64,000 nt of DNA. Source: Calliopum simillimum (taxonomy: Eukaryota; Arthropoda; Insecta; Diptera; Lauxaniidae). Each line of letters opens with the position of its first letter. The first letter of the stretch is position 1. A model generated the notes under the pieces. The model saw only the letters and a program-made list of their open reading frames with translations, was not told where the DNA came from and made no database searches. The stretch lies in contig OX638370.1 of the NCBI GenBank assembly GCA_951812925.1, forward strand, positions 119,984,897 to 120,048,896, written 5' to 3'. The translations under genes were made by a program, and so were the position numbers. Positions 35,301-46,101 of the stretch are shown here, one piece after another.

Positions 35301-38300
35301 TCTGATTGATTAAGTTCTTGCTCTTGATTTATATTCAAAGTTTTGTACGCAGCTCTAATTCTCCCTCGCACAGTGCGTTGAGCCCATACAAGCAATGGTC
35401 AAAAATAGAAGGAGTGGTTAGATATCAATGAAATTTGGTATTAAAAGTAATTTGGTGTCGCTGAGCTCAAAAATTATCTCAGATTTGTTGTAAACTTTAT
35501 AGTTTTGCTAAAAACCAGGTATTTAGGACGATTTTCTTAAGCTCCATATATAACGATAATGAAAAAGTAATGTTTAATGTTAACAAATGAAATATACGTA
35601 GAAGGAATAATGTTTTTTGTACTTTTGAGACCATTTGTGTTAATAAAAACAAAAAAAAAAAAAATTTCAACATATATTTTATATTTCATGCAAATTCTTC
35701 ATTTGAAGCATTTTTTAAAAAAATAATAAAAATATTTGTAGGACGAAGTAGGAAAAGTTATTTGCAGTTCTTGATTACATAGAATCCGTACTAGTAGATT
35801 AAAAAAAAGGCACTTATTTTTATAAGATTTTTTTTTTTTTTTTTTTTTTCATCGAAATTTGTCAATTTCTGAAGTTTTTCATTTGATAATATTAAAATCA
35901 CTACAATATGTATCAAATTAAATATTTTCTAAAATTTTTTAATTCTGTTTATTTACTCAAATATTATTTATAGTGAAAAACTTTACTTCGCTTAGTTTAA
36001 TCAAAAGACAAGTTTTTGATAACTATTTGTTTAAGAGAACCCAAAACGAATTGAAAAAAACATGATTTTTTTTGAAAAATATCTCAACTTTGAAGTGTCA
36101 CAGCGTAGCCAAAACTGAGTCTTTCCCCTAAATATTTGGTTTTTATTAATACAATTACCTGTCGATTGATACCAATATTATTAGGTTTCGAGTCACAAAA
36201 AAATTTGGATTTTTGCCCATTAGCCAATGCAGTGTGCCTCGGTCTGAATTATTTTCGTACAGTAAATTACATGACATTGACGCAATATGGTTACGTAGGT
36301 GTCCCAAAACCTGTAGAAATCTTCATCAACAAGACTTTGTCAGTACCGTAGAAAAAACAAAGGTCTTATTGAGACATATAACGAGTAGTTTCCATAACCA
36401 TTCGGAAGAGTTCGTGTAAGGAATAATCTGTAGGTTTAAAAATTTAAACGGTATACAACCAAAAATGTAATCGATTAGTTGTTCTTTATTACCCAAAAAT
36501 AACTACGCTTCTAATGAATTGTGGTTAAGTGTACATTTAAATGTTTAACCCAAGTTAAGGTAATCATAACAATGCCATGGAAAAAACAGATATACTTGGT
36601 CGAGAAGAGAAAAAACTGTCAGCACTTGACAAAAGCAAGCGAACGGTTGTTTGGCCATTGAAAGCACTTGATAAGCTTTTTAAGTCATTTGCATGTTCAT
36701 GCTGATGTCAATACAGTAGATTTCAATGGAGTGTCCGAACCCAACGAACCCCCAAAGTAGACCGCTGGCTGAGTGAGGTGTCACATGTGATATATGCATA
36801 TGTAGGTGTACAGGTTTATATGAAAAACTGAGTGCTTGTGACTCAGAACAAACATATATGTTGGGGGGTACAAGTGAGTGCGAATGGAAGCTGTTCTGAT
36901 TTGTATGGCAGATGTGAAAAAGTCGATGGTTAACTGTTAATGTAGGCTATGATCAGCATTTATTTTATTGTGCCTACATGATAATAAAATCCAACATTTC
37001 ATAGCAAGGTGTCAAAATCGAAAAGGCCCAAAAAACAGTTTTTTTTTGTTTTGTATGGTGGATGCAGTTCTTTATTTATATTTTCCACGGCTCTCGTTTT
37101 TTTCTACAACATCAAAGATCAAATGGTTTTAATTATACGGATAGAAAAGTTTTATAATTTTTGTAGCGAAGATCGATTAAAAATTACTGAATTTGATTTT
37201 AATCTTCGTTCATTTTACATATTTATTAAAAACTGCCCATCAGTTTAAAATAAAAATTTCTTCCTCAGTCATATTTCACTATTAGCATCAAGAATTTTTT
37301 TGATGTATCTCGATTTGGCTATAAATTGGCATGAGCAATAGTGACATAGTGGCGAAAATTATTACGAATTACTTTTTCAAAATTTAAAAAAACGGCGGAG
37401 ATAGGGGACTTTGAAACTTTTAGGATATTTTATTGGGAAAACGCAAGTATTGCTTTTTTCTTCGCTCTGTGTAGTCTCATTTTAGTACTTACAGTGATGG
37501 CCTTCAAAATTACGAGTAACTTTTATTTGATACGTAATTTTTGGCACAAACATTTTTAAGATTTTTGTTGGTATTAATTTCTTCTCGCCAACACTGTGCA
37601 CTTACATATATCTCTTCGCCGGAAGTTAACTCTTAATTGTGATGATATCAAAAAGAAAAATTTGTTTATATTTTGATATGAATTCTTCATATGCAATTTA
37701 ATGTAAGTAGATACGAATAATGTTCACTGAATACGAAGCCTGTGGCTTTTTGTGCTTGTAATGCATCGTACTACTAATAGTATTTATGTATATAAGTACG
37801 TACATAGGTCTAATTAAGAATACGAGTACTTTAGAATAGCGATTTATTATTCAAGTTGTGAGCTCACATTAATTAAGCAATTAGTATGATTTTAAGTAGA
37901 TAAGCGTGTCAGCTGTGTGTACATTTATCGTACTTAATTTGTGCGATACAATTTATAATTAAAGCCATTTTTTTAAAACTAGCAAAATGATCTTTATTAA
38001 TTTCATACTTTCACTTTCACACAGTGCACTTTATAGTAAATTTTAATTTGTGTACTTAGTTATTGCAGTTCACTACCATTTTAATACCAAATACACAATA
38101 ATTTTAGGATTAGATACTTAGCTAATTCATGATGTTTTTAAGAGTGTATTTAGTTTATAGGGCTTAAAAAGATGTCGCAAAGTTCTGAGCCTTTAGAGTT
38201 GAAATTTTGAATTTTTTTTCTATTTTTTAACTCTGGCGGCCATTTAAGTAAAGAAAATGTCATATTAACAGTCTCTTTTATAATTTTTGAACATCTCCGG

Positions 38301-40337
38301 GTATGAGACAGTCGATTTTTTCTATGATGCAAAATTAATATTGCCAATCTGACTACGGTCGAACTATCCTCTTACTATGACCAAGTTTTTAAGCCAACAC
38401 CGAAGTGAAAAGATCTATTGCTTATTTAGGTTATACATCTCAGGTAGCAACTCGACTGTAAAATGTTTTTTATGATCTGTTTCAAAGTGTTATACATATT
38501 TTGGATTTAATCAACTGGAAATGGGAAGTGTCATGCGTTAGCGTTAAGTGTTTTATATCTACTTTGTGATACGATTTGGGTTTGTGCAAATATAAATGGT
38601 TAAAACATTCTTTTTTGGTTTTTCTTAAAAAGTGTCATGTATCCGGGTATGAGACACATCATGTATCGGGGTATGAGACACTTTTTTTTCGATCGACATA
38701 TCGACATTTATGTAATGATTCATGTGTGAATGTACAGTTATGGTGTTTTTATTTCGTATTTTCTAATTCAAATTGCATTTCTAAAGGTGTCTCATACCCG
38801 GATACAAAATTTGTAACGATATGGACATTTTTTCTTTCTAAAACAAATCCAGTGCAACTATCAAATATCAATATTAATGTAACGAAAAATGAATAAAAGT
38901 TTGTGCTAACACACAGTCATGGGGTTTTTATTTCATATTTTCTGATTCTCATTGCATTTTTCTAGGTGTCTCATACCCGGATACAAATTTTAAATTGCCA
39001 AAAAAAAAGTACTTAGAAAATTGGCCATAACTTTTGAATGTGATGAAATAACTTTCTACGTCCTTCAGAAGAAAGTTGTGTGCATTTCATATATAAAAAA
39101 CCTGAAAGAGTTTTTGGCTAGTAAAAAGTTGTGGCTCAAAAACAAAACCCGTCTCATACCCGGATACATTCCCTTATATATTAAACCAATTTTTGATTCC
39201 TTTAAACGGATTCTACTTGTAAAGTATTTTTTTATGACCTCAAATTAAAAAATTGGTATGACAAGTTTGCCACTGAATGAAAGAAAACTTAAAGATGATT
39301 CCAAAACAAATTATAAAAGGGTATATTCATTAGACCTTTTTCATACTAAAATAGCCGCCAAAGAAAAAACTAGGTAAAAATTTAAAATACATATAAACTT
39401 TAAAGGTCCAGAACTTTGCGAAATCCTTTTAAACCCTATAAAATAAATACACTCTTAGTAAGTTCATACAATAAACTGAAAGTTTCCAATAAAAAATTTT
39501 TTCTAATGTATAAGCCAGCAAAAAATCTGTTTAAACCCTATAACACCGTAGAGGTACGGTTTAGACCTCCTCAAGGTGCAAGTTTTTGTTAGTCTAGGTC
39601 TCCTCTGTCACCTCTCAAAAGCTTCATAACCTTATGCAGTATATTCTCCTGTAACTCCTAGAAGGAGTATAGGGCCAAAACCTTATGCAATACACCTTGC
39701 ATGGATACGCTAGCTCAATTTCGGCCACGGAGTGAACACTGGTATATAGTTCAAACTGGGTTGAGTGTATCATATAAAACGAATAGTTCGAATAGCGATG
39801 AGCATACCAAGACCAAAAACATAGCAATCTTGGTCTTCGTTTTGATATTAAGTCTTGGTCTTGAGTATTATGACTTGTTCTTGAAAAAATTTTTAGAGAT
39901 TGTTGAGTAATTAAAATTTTCAAACCTTATTTTTTCAAAGCAGTTGGATTTTTAAGATGCTAAATTTTGAATGGAGAGATAACGTTATGCTTGAAAGGGG
40001 CGTAACACACCTAATAACTATAAATTACCAAGACTGAAAAGCAGTCTTGGTCTTGAAAAATATTGTGACCAACTTCAACCAAGAATATATCGAAATCCTG
40101 CGGGTATGGTGACAATTCTGAGGATGCAGTCGGATTCAACGTCAAAAAGAACGTAAGGCTATATATATGTAAGAAATAAAAAGTTCGTTACATTTTTTTA
40201 TTTGAACTTCTCTCAATCTTTCAAAGAGTTAGAGTTTTAATAAATAAGTACGTCTACTCTACAAACTTAAGAGATATTTTTGGTTTTATTATTTTACCTG
40301 AGTCTGCGTTGGCCTTAGAGTAACAATTGTTGGCCAT
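23302..40337 (-). CDS. DAT: sodium-dependent dopamine transporter (SLC6 family), complete
   Basis: Ten exons join to 648 codons: 40298-40337, 33137-33355, 26487-26621, 26267-26421, 26023-26192, 25584-25961, 25235-25472, 24937-25165, 23490-23758, 23302-23415. All junctions are GT-AG with matching phases. The protein follows Drosophila DAT (fumin) closely. TM1 has [13 protein letters not shown], with Asp70 the conserved amine-binding aspartate. TM3 has [16 protein letters not shown]. The second extracellular loop has Cys172 and Cys181 (the usual disulfide) and N-glycosylation sequons at Asn194, 204, 211 and 217. Later segments include [20 protein letters not shown] and TLGLDSSFGGSEAI (sodium site). 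It is a plasma-membrane carrier that clears dopamine using Na+ and Cl- gradients. Translation may also start at Met29 (MSPTG), the start I know for Drosophila. TAA lies two codons upstream of the first ATG. Confidence 0.95.
23812..24870. repeat. degenerate minisatellite filling a DAT intron
   Basis: About twenty units of 36-45 bp built on TCCTGGACTTTTACTGATAT then TTTAGATGTTTTTCAATAG fill nearly the whole intron 23759-24936. Units differ by point changes and small indels, and ACTGATAT is the best kept part. The array is interrupted at 24137-24426 by a LINE 3' end. In the DAT pre-mRNA it reads as repeated ATATCAGTAAAAGTCCAGGA. Confidence 0.8.
24137..24426 (-). mobile_element. 5'-truncated non-LTR retrotransposon (LINE) 3' end
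   Basis: The minus strand encodes [20 protein letters not shown] then [20 protein letters not shown]. It continues to [20 protein letters not shown] and LCSS with a stop. This is the typical C-terminus of the reverse-transcriptase ORF in RTE/CR1-like LINEs ([22 protein letters not shown]). The tail after the stop is CTAGGAGTTAAAGGTGAATA then CATACAT. Direct repeats ATATTTTTCAAT at 24125-24136 and 24427-24438 are a likely target duplication, but the host minisatellite repeats this motif anyway. It marks the family of the short stubs at 39639 and 61484. Confidence 0.85.
28960..29110. repeat. dispersed repeat, copy 1
   Basis: CGAGAAAAACCCGTGGAGCA followed by CTTTTGATTCTAC, AGACCCATTTTGGCT and AAAAAAATATATTTTTT. 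The same order is present at 57930-58065. Sequence class unknown. Confidence 0.55.
29100..29420. repeat. dispersed repeat C, copy 1 (uninterrupted)
   Basis: Shares ordered blocks with 39300-39715: TCCAGTTCTTTAAAAAACCT, CAATAACTCC followed by GGGTAC, TTAGACC, TTTTTGTTGGTCTAGGT, and CCTATGCGATACA. It lacks the 40-bp LINE stub present in the other copy, so it serves as the empty site. Confidence 0.6.
29470..29800. repeat. dispersed repeat D, copy 1
   Basis: Ordered matches with 56070-56410: TATACACCATTATAAAGGTA, GTGTGAAGA, CACGGTCACAC, AAGACCAAAGAGGAAGACA, GATGATAAATGAGCTT, and CCAAAATTATTTAAT. The function is unknown. Copy 2 follows a truncated TE-A. Confidence 0.55.
30115..30395 (+). mobile_element. 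TE-A fragment (right half) in the DAT intron
   Basis: Ordered TE-A blocks: CCGATTTCTCACAATTTTAA, ACTCAAGAGGTGACGCTGAT, CATATATACTTTTCCATACC, and AAACGAAAGGACAAAGTGAA. The terminal GTGTAGGGTAT is degraded to TATTCTGCACCTACG. Confidence 0.6.
31555..31610. repeat. GATGAT microsatellite
   Basis: Imperfect GAT trinucleotide run (GATGATGACGATTATGATGA followed by TGATGATGGTGATGA) within the DAT second intron. Confidence 0.7.
32355..32612. repeat. tandem repeat, about 2.3 units of 100-120 bp
   Basis: The order TAGTCAAAACGAAGAATAT, CTAGAT, CAACAAGCTT-AATTGATTCA, GACACTCGAAG, and GG-GGCTTCATAGTCAAA recurs three times with moderate divergence in the DAT second intron. There is no coding sense. Confidence 0.65.
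33690..34760 (+). pseudogene. jockey-type LINE remnant (reverse transcriptase end to RNase H)
   Basis: Frames on the + strand give [71 protein letters not shown], and finally [10 protein letters not shown]. The order (reverse transcriptase C-terminal region, then the SDSQAA motif of an RNase H domain) is that of jockey-clade elements. It is broken by several stops and frameshifts and lies in the DAT first intron. The sequence past 34760 has no matching coding. Confidence 0.65.
34761..38295. other. DAT first intron, middle part, no gene recognised
   Basis: AT-rich repeat-like sequence. GAGCCAAAACTGACTCAC near 34956 and GTAGCCAAAACTGAGTCTTT near 36107 are direct copies about 1.15 kb apart. They may bracket an unidentified element. 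36560-36900 is relatively GC-rich and contains CACATGTG E-box and TGCATGTTCATGC motifs. It could be regulatory DNA, but nothing proves it. Confidence 0.35.
38296..39175. mobile_element. TE-B second copy, left-truncated and interrupted
   Basis: Follows the copy at 17443-18141: CTCCGGGTATGAGACAGTCG at 38297, GTGTCATGCGTTAGCGTTAA at 38527, GTATCCGGGTATGAGACACA near 38640, GGTGTCTCATACCCGGATAC near 38786, and the right end CATACCCGGATACATTCCC at 39155-39173. About 180 bp of unrelated sequence (38337-38517) splits the left side. The outer left TIR is missing. Confidence 0.65.
39300..39715. repeat. dispersed repeat C, copy 2 (carries a LINE stub)
   Basis: Homologous in order to 29100-29420 (see that entry), interrupted at 39639-39678 by the 40-bp stub. 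It lies in the DAT first intron. Confidence 0.6.
39639..39678 (-). mobile_element. 40-bp LINE 3' stub with target-site duplication
   Basis: On the minus strand it reads TTGGCCCTATACTCCTTCTA then GGAGTTACAGGAGAATATAC, the extreme 3' end of the LINE seen at 24137. The direct repeat AACCTTATGCA flanks it at 39628-39638 and 39679-39689. The homologous repeat at 29370-29395 has one such site and no insert. Confidence 0.8.
39790..40075. mobile_element. hAT-like MITE, partial copy
   Basis: Shares the left end and body of the element at 793-1219: GCGATGAGCATACCAAGACC, TTGATATTAAGTCTTGGTCT, AAAGCAGTTGGATTTTTAAG, and CCAAGACTGAAAAGCAGTCT. The right satellite arm and terminus are missing. Confidence 0.6.
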
Positions 40338-40900
40338 TATGACTTATCTACACATTATTTATTTTTGTTATAATTAACGATTTTTTTTTTTCACACATAC
40401 GTAAATGTTGGCAACAATCAATAAACAAATGCCATTGACATTGCAACTTTTTGTATCTATTGTATAGGTAAGTACCGATATGAAACAATATTTAGTTATA
40501 AGAAAAACAAACAAAAAATCTCATAAACCGCACACCGCCATCACTTTTCGTTTGAATTAATTTCATGCAATGATTTCCGCTTTGCTAAACACATTCATTA
40601 TCCTTTTCTGTTTTAATTTCATGCAGCCGGTTATCCTTTCTTAAATGAATATTGAACTTTATGCACATGTAGCAGTTAACTTTATTGTTATAGCCGTCGC
40701 TAAATCACTCGCTGTACTGTCGGGAGCGCTATTTTACATGAATTACACGAATCACAAAAACCGTAATGCGCTACAATCCATCACGTTCTTCAATCAAAAC
40801 TCAACTGATTTCATTGTCAGCAACAGTTTAAAGCAGCCAGTAGCAGTGCACAACAGCCAGCAAAGAATTTGAGTGCGACACTTGGACGGGTCAAGTAATG
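40338..40900 (-). promoter_or_regulatory. possible DAT promoter and 5'UTR
   Basis: Region directly upstream of the first DAT ATG. 40640-40900 is less AT-rich than its surroundings. On the minus strand it has GAAATCAGTTGAG at about 40800-40812, matching the arthropod initiator TCAGT. A GGATTG about 28 nt downstream of it only partly fits a DPE. No TATA box was seen. This is an inference from motifs and position only. Confidence 0.3.
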
Positions 40901-41460
40901 CAAACAGGTTGTAACCGATGCTAATCCAATATGGGCAGTAATTATTGAAAGTACAAGTGAAATTGTTGTGTATCAATTGGAGTCAAATTCATTAAGAGTT
41001 AAATTTATGATTCCATATTTGATGCTAAATAGCTGAACGTATAAGTGTTCTACTAAGTATTTACATGGAAATATGTACCTAGTAATTTTACATATTCAGT
41101 ATTATAATTAATTAATTAAACACCGGTTTTTAGCAAAATGTGGTTGTTGTTGTTGTTTGCATACCAAATGCAAATGTAATTGAGTGATTGCAGTTATACA
41201 ATTAAAATGGATAAATTATTTTCATATTTGCGAGCGTCAGTACCTACAGTAAAATTATCTAAAATATCCCCAAAAAAAAAGAAAAACTGCTGCACTCTAA
41301 AAAAAAACTCTTTACCACAAGTGATTTGGATGGAACTATGTACATATTTTAACACTTGCGGCAAATAATAATAATATTTTGAATCAAACACTTTCAATGT
41401 TTGACATTAAAAAAAAAAAGTTATCGAATGACCGCATCAGGATTCCAACCTATGATCTTC
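40901..41460. other. spacer upstream of DAT
   Basis: AT-rich. It contains a GTTGTTGTTGTTTG run near 41142 and poly-A stretches. No exon was recognised. Confidence 0.3.
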
Positions 41461-41469
41461 CGTCTGATA

Positions 41470-41905
41470 TGAGTTAAAATTATCGTCTGCTCTCCAGAAA
41501 CTGGAGCGTTTACCAGAAGATTGGCTACGTGGCATGCTAGTCAAATTGCCAAAAAAAACGTGACTTTAGCACCATCAAAAGTACTGACAAAAGTGTTTCT
41601 AAACAGGGTAAGCGAAAAACTTGATTCGGCAATCCGAAAGCAACCAGTAGGATTTCGATCATTTGTGAATCAAGTCAACACACTCAGAATAATTGTCTCT
41701 CGAGAAAAGATTTGGAATTCACTGCAGCGAAGAAGTATTGTCGTAAAGGTCATACATTTAGTATACAACGGATTGTTGTTATCGACATTCACCACTAATT
41801 CAAGCGTCCGGCAGGGCTGTTTGCTATCGCCATCTCTATTCTTTATCGTTCTTGAAAATATTCTAAATAAAAATCTTAATATAATTTTTTTTCTTTTAGA
41901 TATTT
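41470..41905 (+). pseudogene. LINE reverse transcriptase remnant
   Basis: One + frame gives APSKVLTKVFLNRVSEKLDS, then AIRKQPVGFRSFVNQVNTLR and REKIWNSLQRRSIVVKVIHL. It continues with NGLLLSTFTTNSSVRQGCLL then SPSLFFIVLENILNKNLN. These are ordered motifs of an RTE/CR1-like LINE reverse transcriptase, including VRQGC-LSP. The catalytic YADD block and a stretch between FVNQVNTLR and REKIW are deleted. An upstream segment fits PEDWLRGMLVKLP in another frame, showing a frameshift. It may come from the same family as the 3' end at 24137. Confidence 0.75.
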
Positions 41906-42723
41906 AATTTTACTGTACTATGCATATTGTTGACAATATTGGCGGCTGGTTTTAATGTTAAATATTCAATTGTACTTCTCGAAAAACTAAAGTGGGTAAC
42001 TTCACAATAAGATTTTATATTTTTCAAAAGTATTAATATTAACTAAGTATGACGTCTGAAAACCTGAAAGGCTTTCGAAAACATATTTATGTACAAAAGC
42101 ACGCTATCGAGATAAATACGGTTTGATCTAAGAATATTGGGCGTTGGTTGCACAGAAGAGCGATTTAATGAAACAAATAAATATTTAAAATTTTCTCAAC
42201 TTTATTTTTAATACGAGCGTTAACTACATTGACTTGCGCATTAATAGATGTGCAGTTATTATTTTAATTACATATAATTTTCACATTTTAAGTAATATTA
42301 GGTTTGAAAACTGGTGTTAATGAATTCTAACGCTTAAATTGTATTATTAAACTACACACTGTACATATGTGGTTAAAGCAAATTACCTTATTTAGCGTTG
42401 ATTACTTTTCATATCTCCATATTTATAAATTAGTTATTTTAATAAGAACAGTTTCTGCATTTTATAGATAGAGTACACAACAGATGGACTTGAGTATTCA
42501 AAATTTGAGTACCGAAAACTGAGTCAGATTTTTATAGGTAGAACCCCAATTAACAAGAAAATGGATATTACCACGATCTGCAGTGGTCCGTTTTTGTTTT
42601 ATCTCCAGTCCCCTTTCCAGTTCAACCGTAAGCAGACTACCAGAAACTAACCATTTTCACACCTACAAAGGGCGTTTCAGCGGAAGAAATGTGATAAAAG
42701 CATGGGTCGAAATGAAACTCTTT
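41906..42723. other. spacer, no gene recognised
   Basis: AT-rich. 42560-42720 is slightly more GC-rich with an open frame (SRLPETNHFHTYKGRFSGRN) that matches no family I know and has no clear splice sites. Confidence 0.3.
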
Positions 42724-43257
42724 TACACAGAGAAAACAACATTGTCAAAAGTGGCAGAAATGTAGTTATTTTAACCACGTGGCGACCCAAATTTTGAACA
42801 TGGCTCGTTTGTGGCAGTTTTACAACGCGCGTTGCTAAATGGGTTTCAACTACGCTTGTGAGTGATTTAACAACGCGCGTTGCTTAGTAAAATACAAGAG
42901 AAAAAAACAATTTTTTTGAATCAATTTTTAATTTTTTCCTGTCAACTGCAACGGAAACTGACATTATTTTCTTTATTTGTTTTCAATTTTATGCTTTGAA
43001 TAAAATTTTTTCTAATTTGATATTTCGTGGTGTTTTAACTACGTTTCGTTGCTGATTTGAGTTTAACAACGCTTCGTGAGTGTTTTGACTACGTTTTGTT
43101 GCTGATTTGGATTTAACAACGTTATTGAATAAGTTTTAACCACATTTGTGAGTGATTTCGCAACGCACCATACAAATATGAGCTTGGAGCGTTGTTAAAT
43201 CCTAATCAGCAACGCAACGTAGTTAAATCATAACGAACGTGGTTTTTTTTCGCTCTG
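42724..43257. mobile_element. TIR element with repeated AACGCGCGTTG and ACTACG motifs
   Basis: Ends TACACAGAGAAAAC and, inverted, TTTTTTCGCTCTGCGTA resemble each other as a TIR after TA. The interior repeats TTTAACAACG, CGCGTTGCT, AACTACG and TTGCTGATTTG at least ten times in both orientations. This gives interleaved direct and inverted subrepeats. No open frame. The end resembles that of the element at 48072 (CACAG-AAAA). Confidence 0.5.
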
Positions 43258-46101
43258 CGTAGTTCTCTCCACAACTATTTTTGGATTTAATCCTCCAGGT
43301 GAGTTTTTGTCTTACATATCTTAAAGATTCTGAAAATTCAATTTTTTTTTTGATATGTGAATCATAAAAAATTTTAGAAACCTTCAAATGTTCAAGACTT
43401 CGAGCAGGCATAAGTAAAAAATTTGAATTTTTCATATTAATTTTTCCTTATATCCAATTTTCACATTTAAGGTGTCAAATTATTTGAAATAAAAATCAGC
43501 AAAATAAAAGAAATTTATTATAAAGTTTACACTTAAAAAAACAAGTTTCAACTCAATTTCTGAAAATATATCAGCTTCGATTTTTTTAAGTTTTTGTATA
43601 AAAAAGACTACAAGTGGATTAATTAAAAATTTCAAATTCATTTGTAATTTTGTACTGAAAAAATGCGGAAGATGCTACATTTTATCGTTTCTCTGGAGAA
43701 CCACTGGAAGTCGCTTCTAAAAACTATAGAACTTTTAAGTAACATTTGTAGCTTTTTTAAAACAAAAAAAAATAAAAAATCGATGACGACATTTTTCAGA
43801 AATTCAAATCAAAAAATTTTTTATGTGTAAGCTATATAAAAATTATTTTTTTAATGTTTGGCTTATTTATTATATAAAGTCTTTTTTAAGGCAAAATAAT
43901 TGCCACCTTAAATTTGAAAATTGTATAAAAGGAACTAAAGTTATAGCTTATAAAAAAAACTAATTAAAATTAAACTTATAACCAAATATCGGAGAATTTC
44001 TTAAATTTTGAAAAAATAATTTTTGGTAAAATTCGCTATTGCTTAAGCTAATAAATCGGATCCCATTAAAAAAATCTTCATCGGTTTGACATGCAATCAA
44101 TCAAGAGCGATAATAAAACTCTACAAAAGAATAAAAGAATCTTGCCGTCGGACAAACAACATATAAAAATGCAAATAAAATTAACAACTTCAATTCGAAT
44201 AGGAATTTACCTTAATAATGTAATGGCCAAATATTTTACACTACATTGGACACATTTTTAGCTTTTTGTAACATAATTTGGGGAATTTCATAAATTTTTT
44301 TTAATAAAACAAAGTGTTCTAAAAAAATCAATACAAATGAGGTCAAAACCTTAGAATTGTGAAGTATAAAATTCTTATTATTCTCCAAATATTGCACATT
44401 GAAATGATTTTCCTAAATTTTAAGTTTTAAATTAATTCAAAAAAGAAAAAAAAAAAAGAAGTTCTTTAAAAAATTTTCAAACTTTAATTTAAAATAATGT
44501 TAACCGTCGGACATAGTTTCTCGTTTTTGGTGGCTTTAAAATTTTAAAATATTTCTGAAGTTGAATTTAAAGTCTTTAAAACACTTTAAAGTTATTTAAG
44601 CAAATAAGTCTAGGACACTTTTACAAATAAATTGCCAGTAACTTTTGTTTTATTTATTGAATTTTTATTTCTTAAGGACGATTTCGCACCAACGGTAACA
44701 CTAAAACTAATGAAGGTTTTTCCAATTGGAACATCACCTTTTATAGCCTTGCGACAAGTGGTTGTTGCATTCATCAGCCCAATGTGGAAGCATGTTGCTG
44801 CTGCCATCCAACCCTTTGCGTGTATTGTTGTTACAAAAGTCGCTAGTAACGCATGCGCGGTTCAATTTTATTGTGGAGGGATGTTGCTTTTGTTGAAGTT
44901 CGTTTTTGTTGCGGAAATATTCAATTACATATGTATATGTGCTGTTGCCGGAAAAAAAAAAAAAAAAAACTAAGTAGCTGTTCTAAGCGGAAGTGAATAT
45001 GTTGTCCCATAACTCACGCAAGATTTGAATAGGGTGCCATTTTTGCGGTAAAGTGCTGCCAACAAAGAAACAAGAAAGCAGTTTGAGAGTTTTAGGTAAG
45101 CAAAAATGCATAAAATGAGCAGATTCAACTATGCATCAACGAAATTCACCACATTATTGAAAAGCAGCTAAGCAGTTTTTTACGTCTCCTGAAAAATTGC
45201 CAATTTCGAGTGATGTTGTTTTGTCAATACCTATGGCACAGAAATGATACCATGTGTAGCTTGGAATAAATTCTTTTTTTTTTAAATATTCCGTCTAAAA
45301 CTCTCATGTAACCGTGCCCATTTTGTTGGTTACAATTTTTGTACGTAAAGAAAGATACGAAATTGCAAATGTTCTGAACATTCTTTTAGACATTTAAAAA
45401 TCTAAGAATAATTGCGGTGTATGCGGTGTTTTATTGTTCGTCATCAATCGTTTTTAACACTGCTTAGCGGAATTCGATAAAACCGTGAGGTGGTACACGA
45501 TACATTGTATTTTGCGTTACATCGGTGCAAGTCTCAGTTGATGACTAATCAAAACAGTCACAGTCGCATTGTAACTGGATTATATATGAAACATTTAAGT
45601 GGTAAACTAATATTATATAAAATATATAACTAAATTTAATAAAAAGACATATTGTTCGTCCACAGCATAAAACAAAACTAATTTCCTGGGAACAGTTGAC
45701 GCCATTTCCTCAAGCGCCTGCGAAGATGCAAACCAACACAAAAAATATAGTCTAGCTGTCTGTCTGCACCGAAATACATACAAAAACAAACAAAAATATA
45801 CAACTTAATGATTTAATAAAAGAATCAAAATATATGTATATTTGATAAAACGCAGCCTATAATGAAGGAATGCAGAGTAAAAAACAATCGTCCCAAACAA
45901 AAATATCTATGCCAGAAACTATTTCGAAAATAATCTCACCTCATTTTGCTGAAGCGCCACGCTTCTGATGATCATTTCGAAAAACATATTACGAAAATGA
46001 GCAAGATTTGAAATACAAATAACAAAGTTAGAGTTGCCATCTTCAATTTTCTCATCATGTAGGTAAATGCGAATATTCCAATTCGATGGACCCAGAGAGT
46101 A
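43258..46101. other. AT-rich spacer with one isolated open frame
   Basis: Mostly AT-rich sequence with long A/T runs. 44632-44973 is more GC-rich and open on both strands (+: APTVTLKLMKVFPIGTSPFI; -: MAAATCFHIGLMNATTTCRK). No family match or splice context was recognised, so I do not call it a gene. 45200-45560 shows no feature. Confidence 0.3.

Noticed and set aside
44632..44973. 113-codon open frame more GC-rich than its surroundings
   Set aside because: It is open on both strands, ends in a poly-lysine run from a poly-A tract, has no recognised domain and no linked splice sites.
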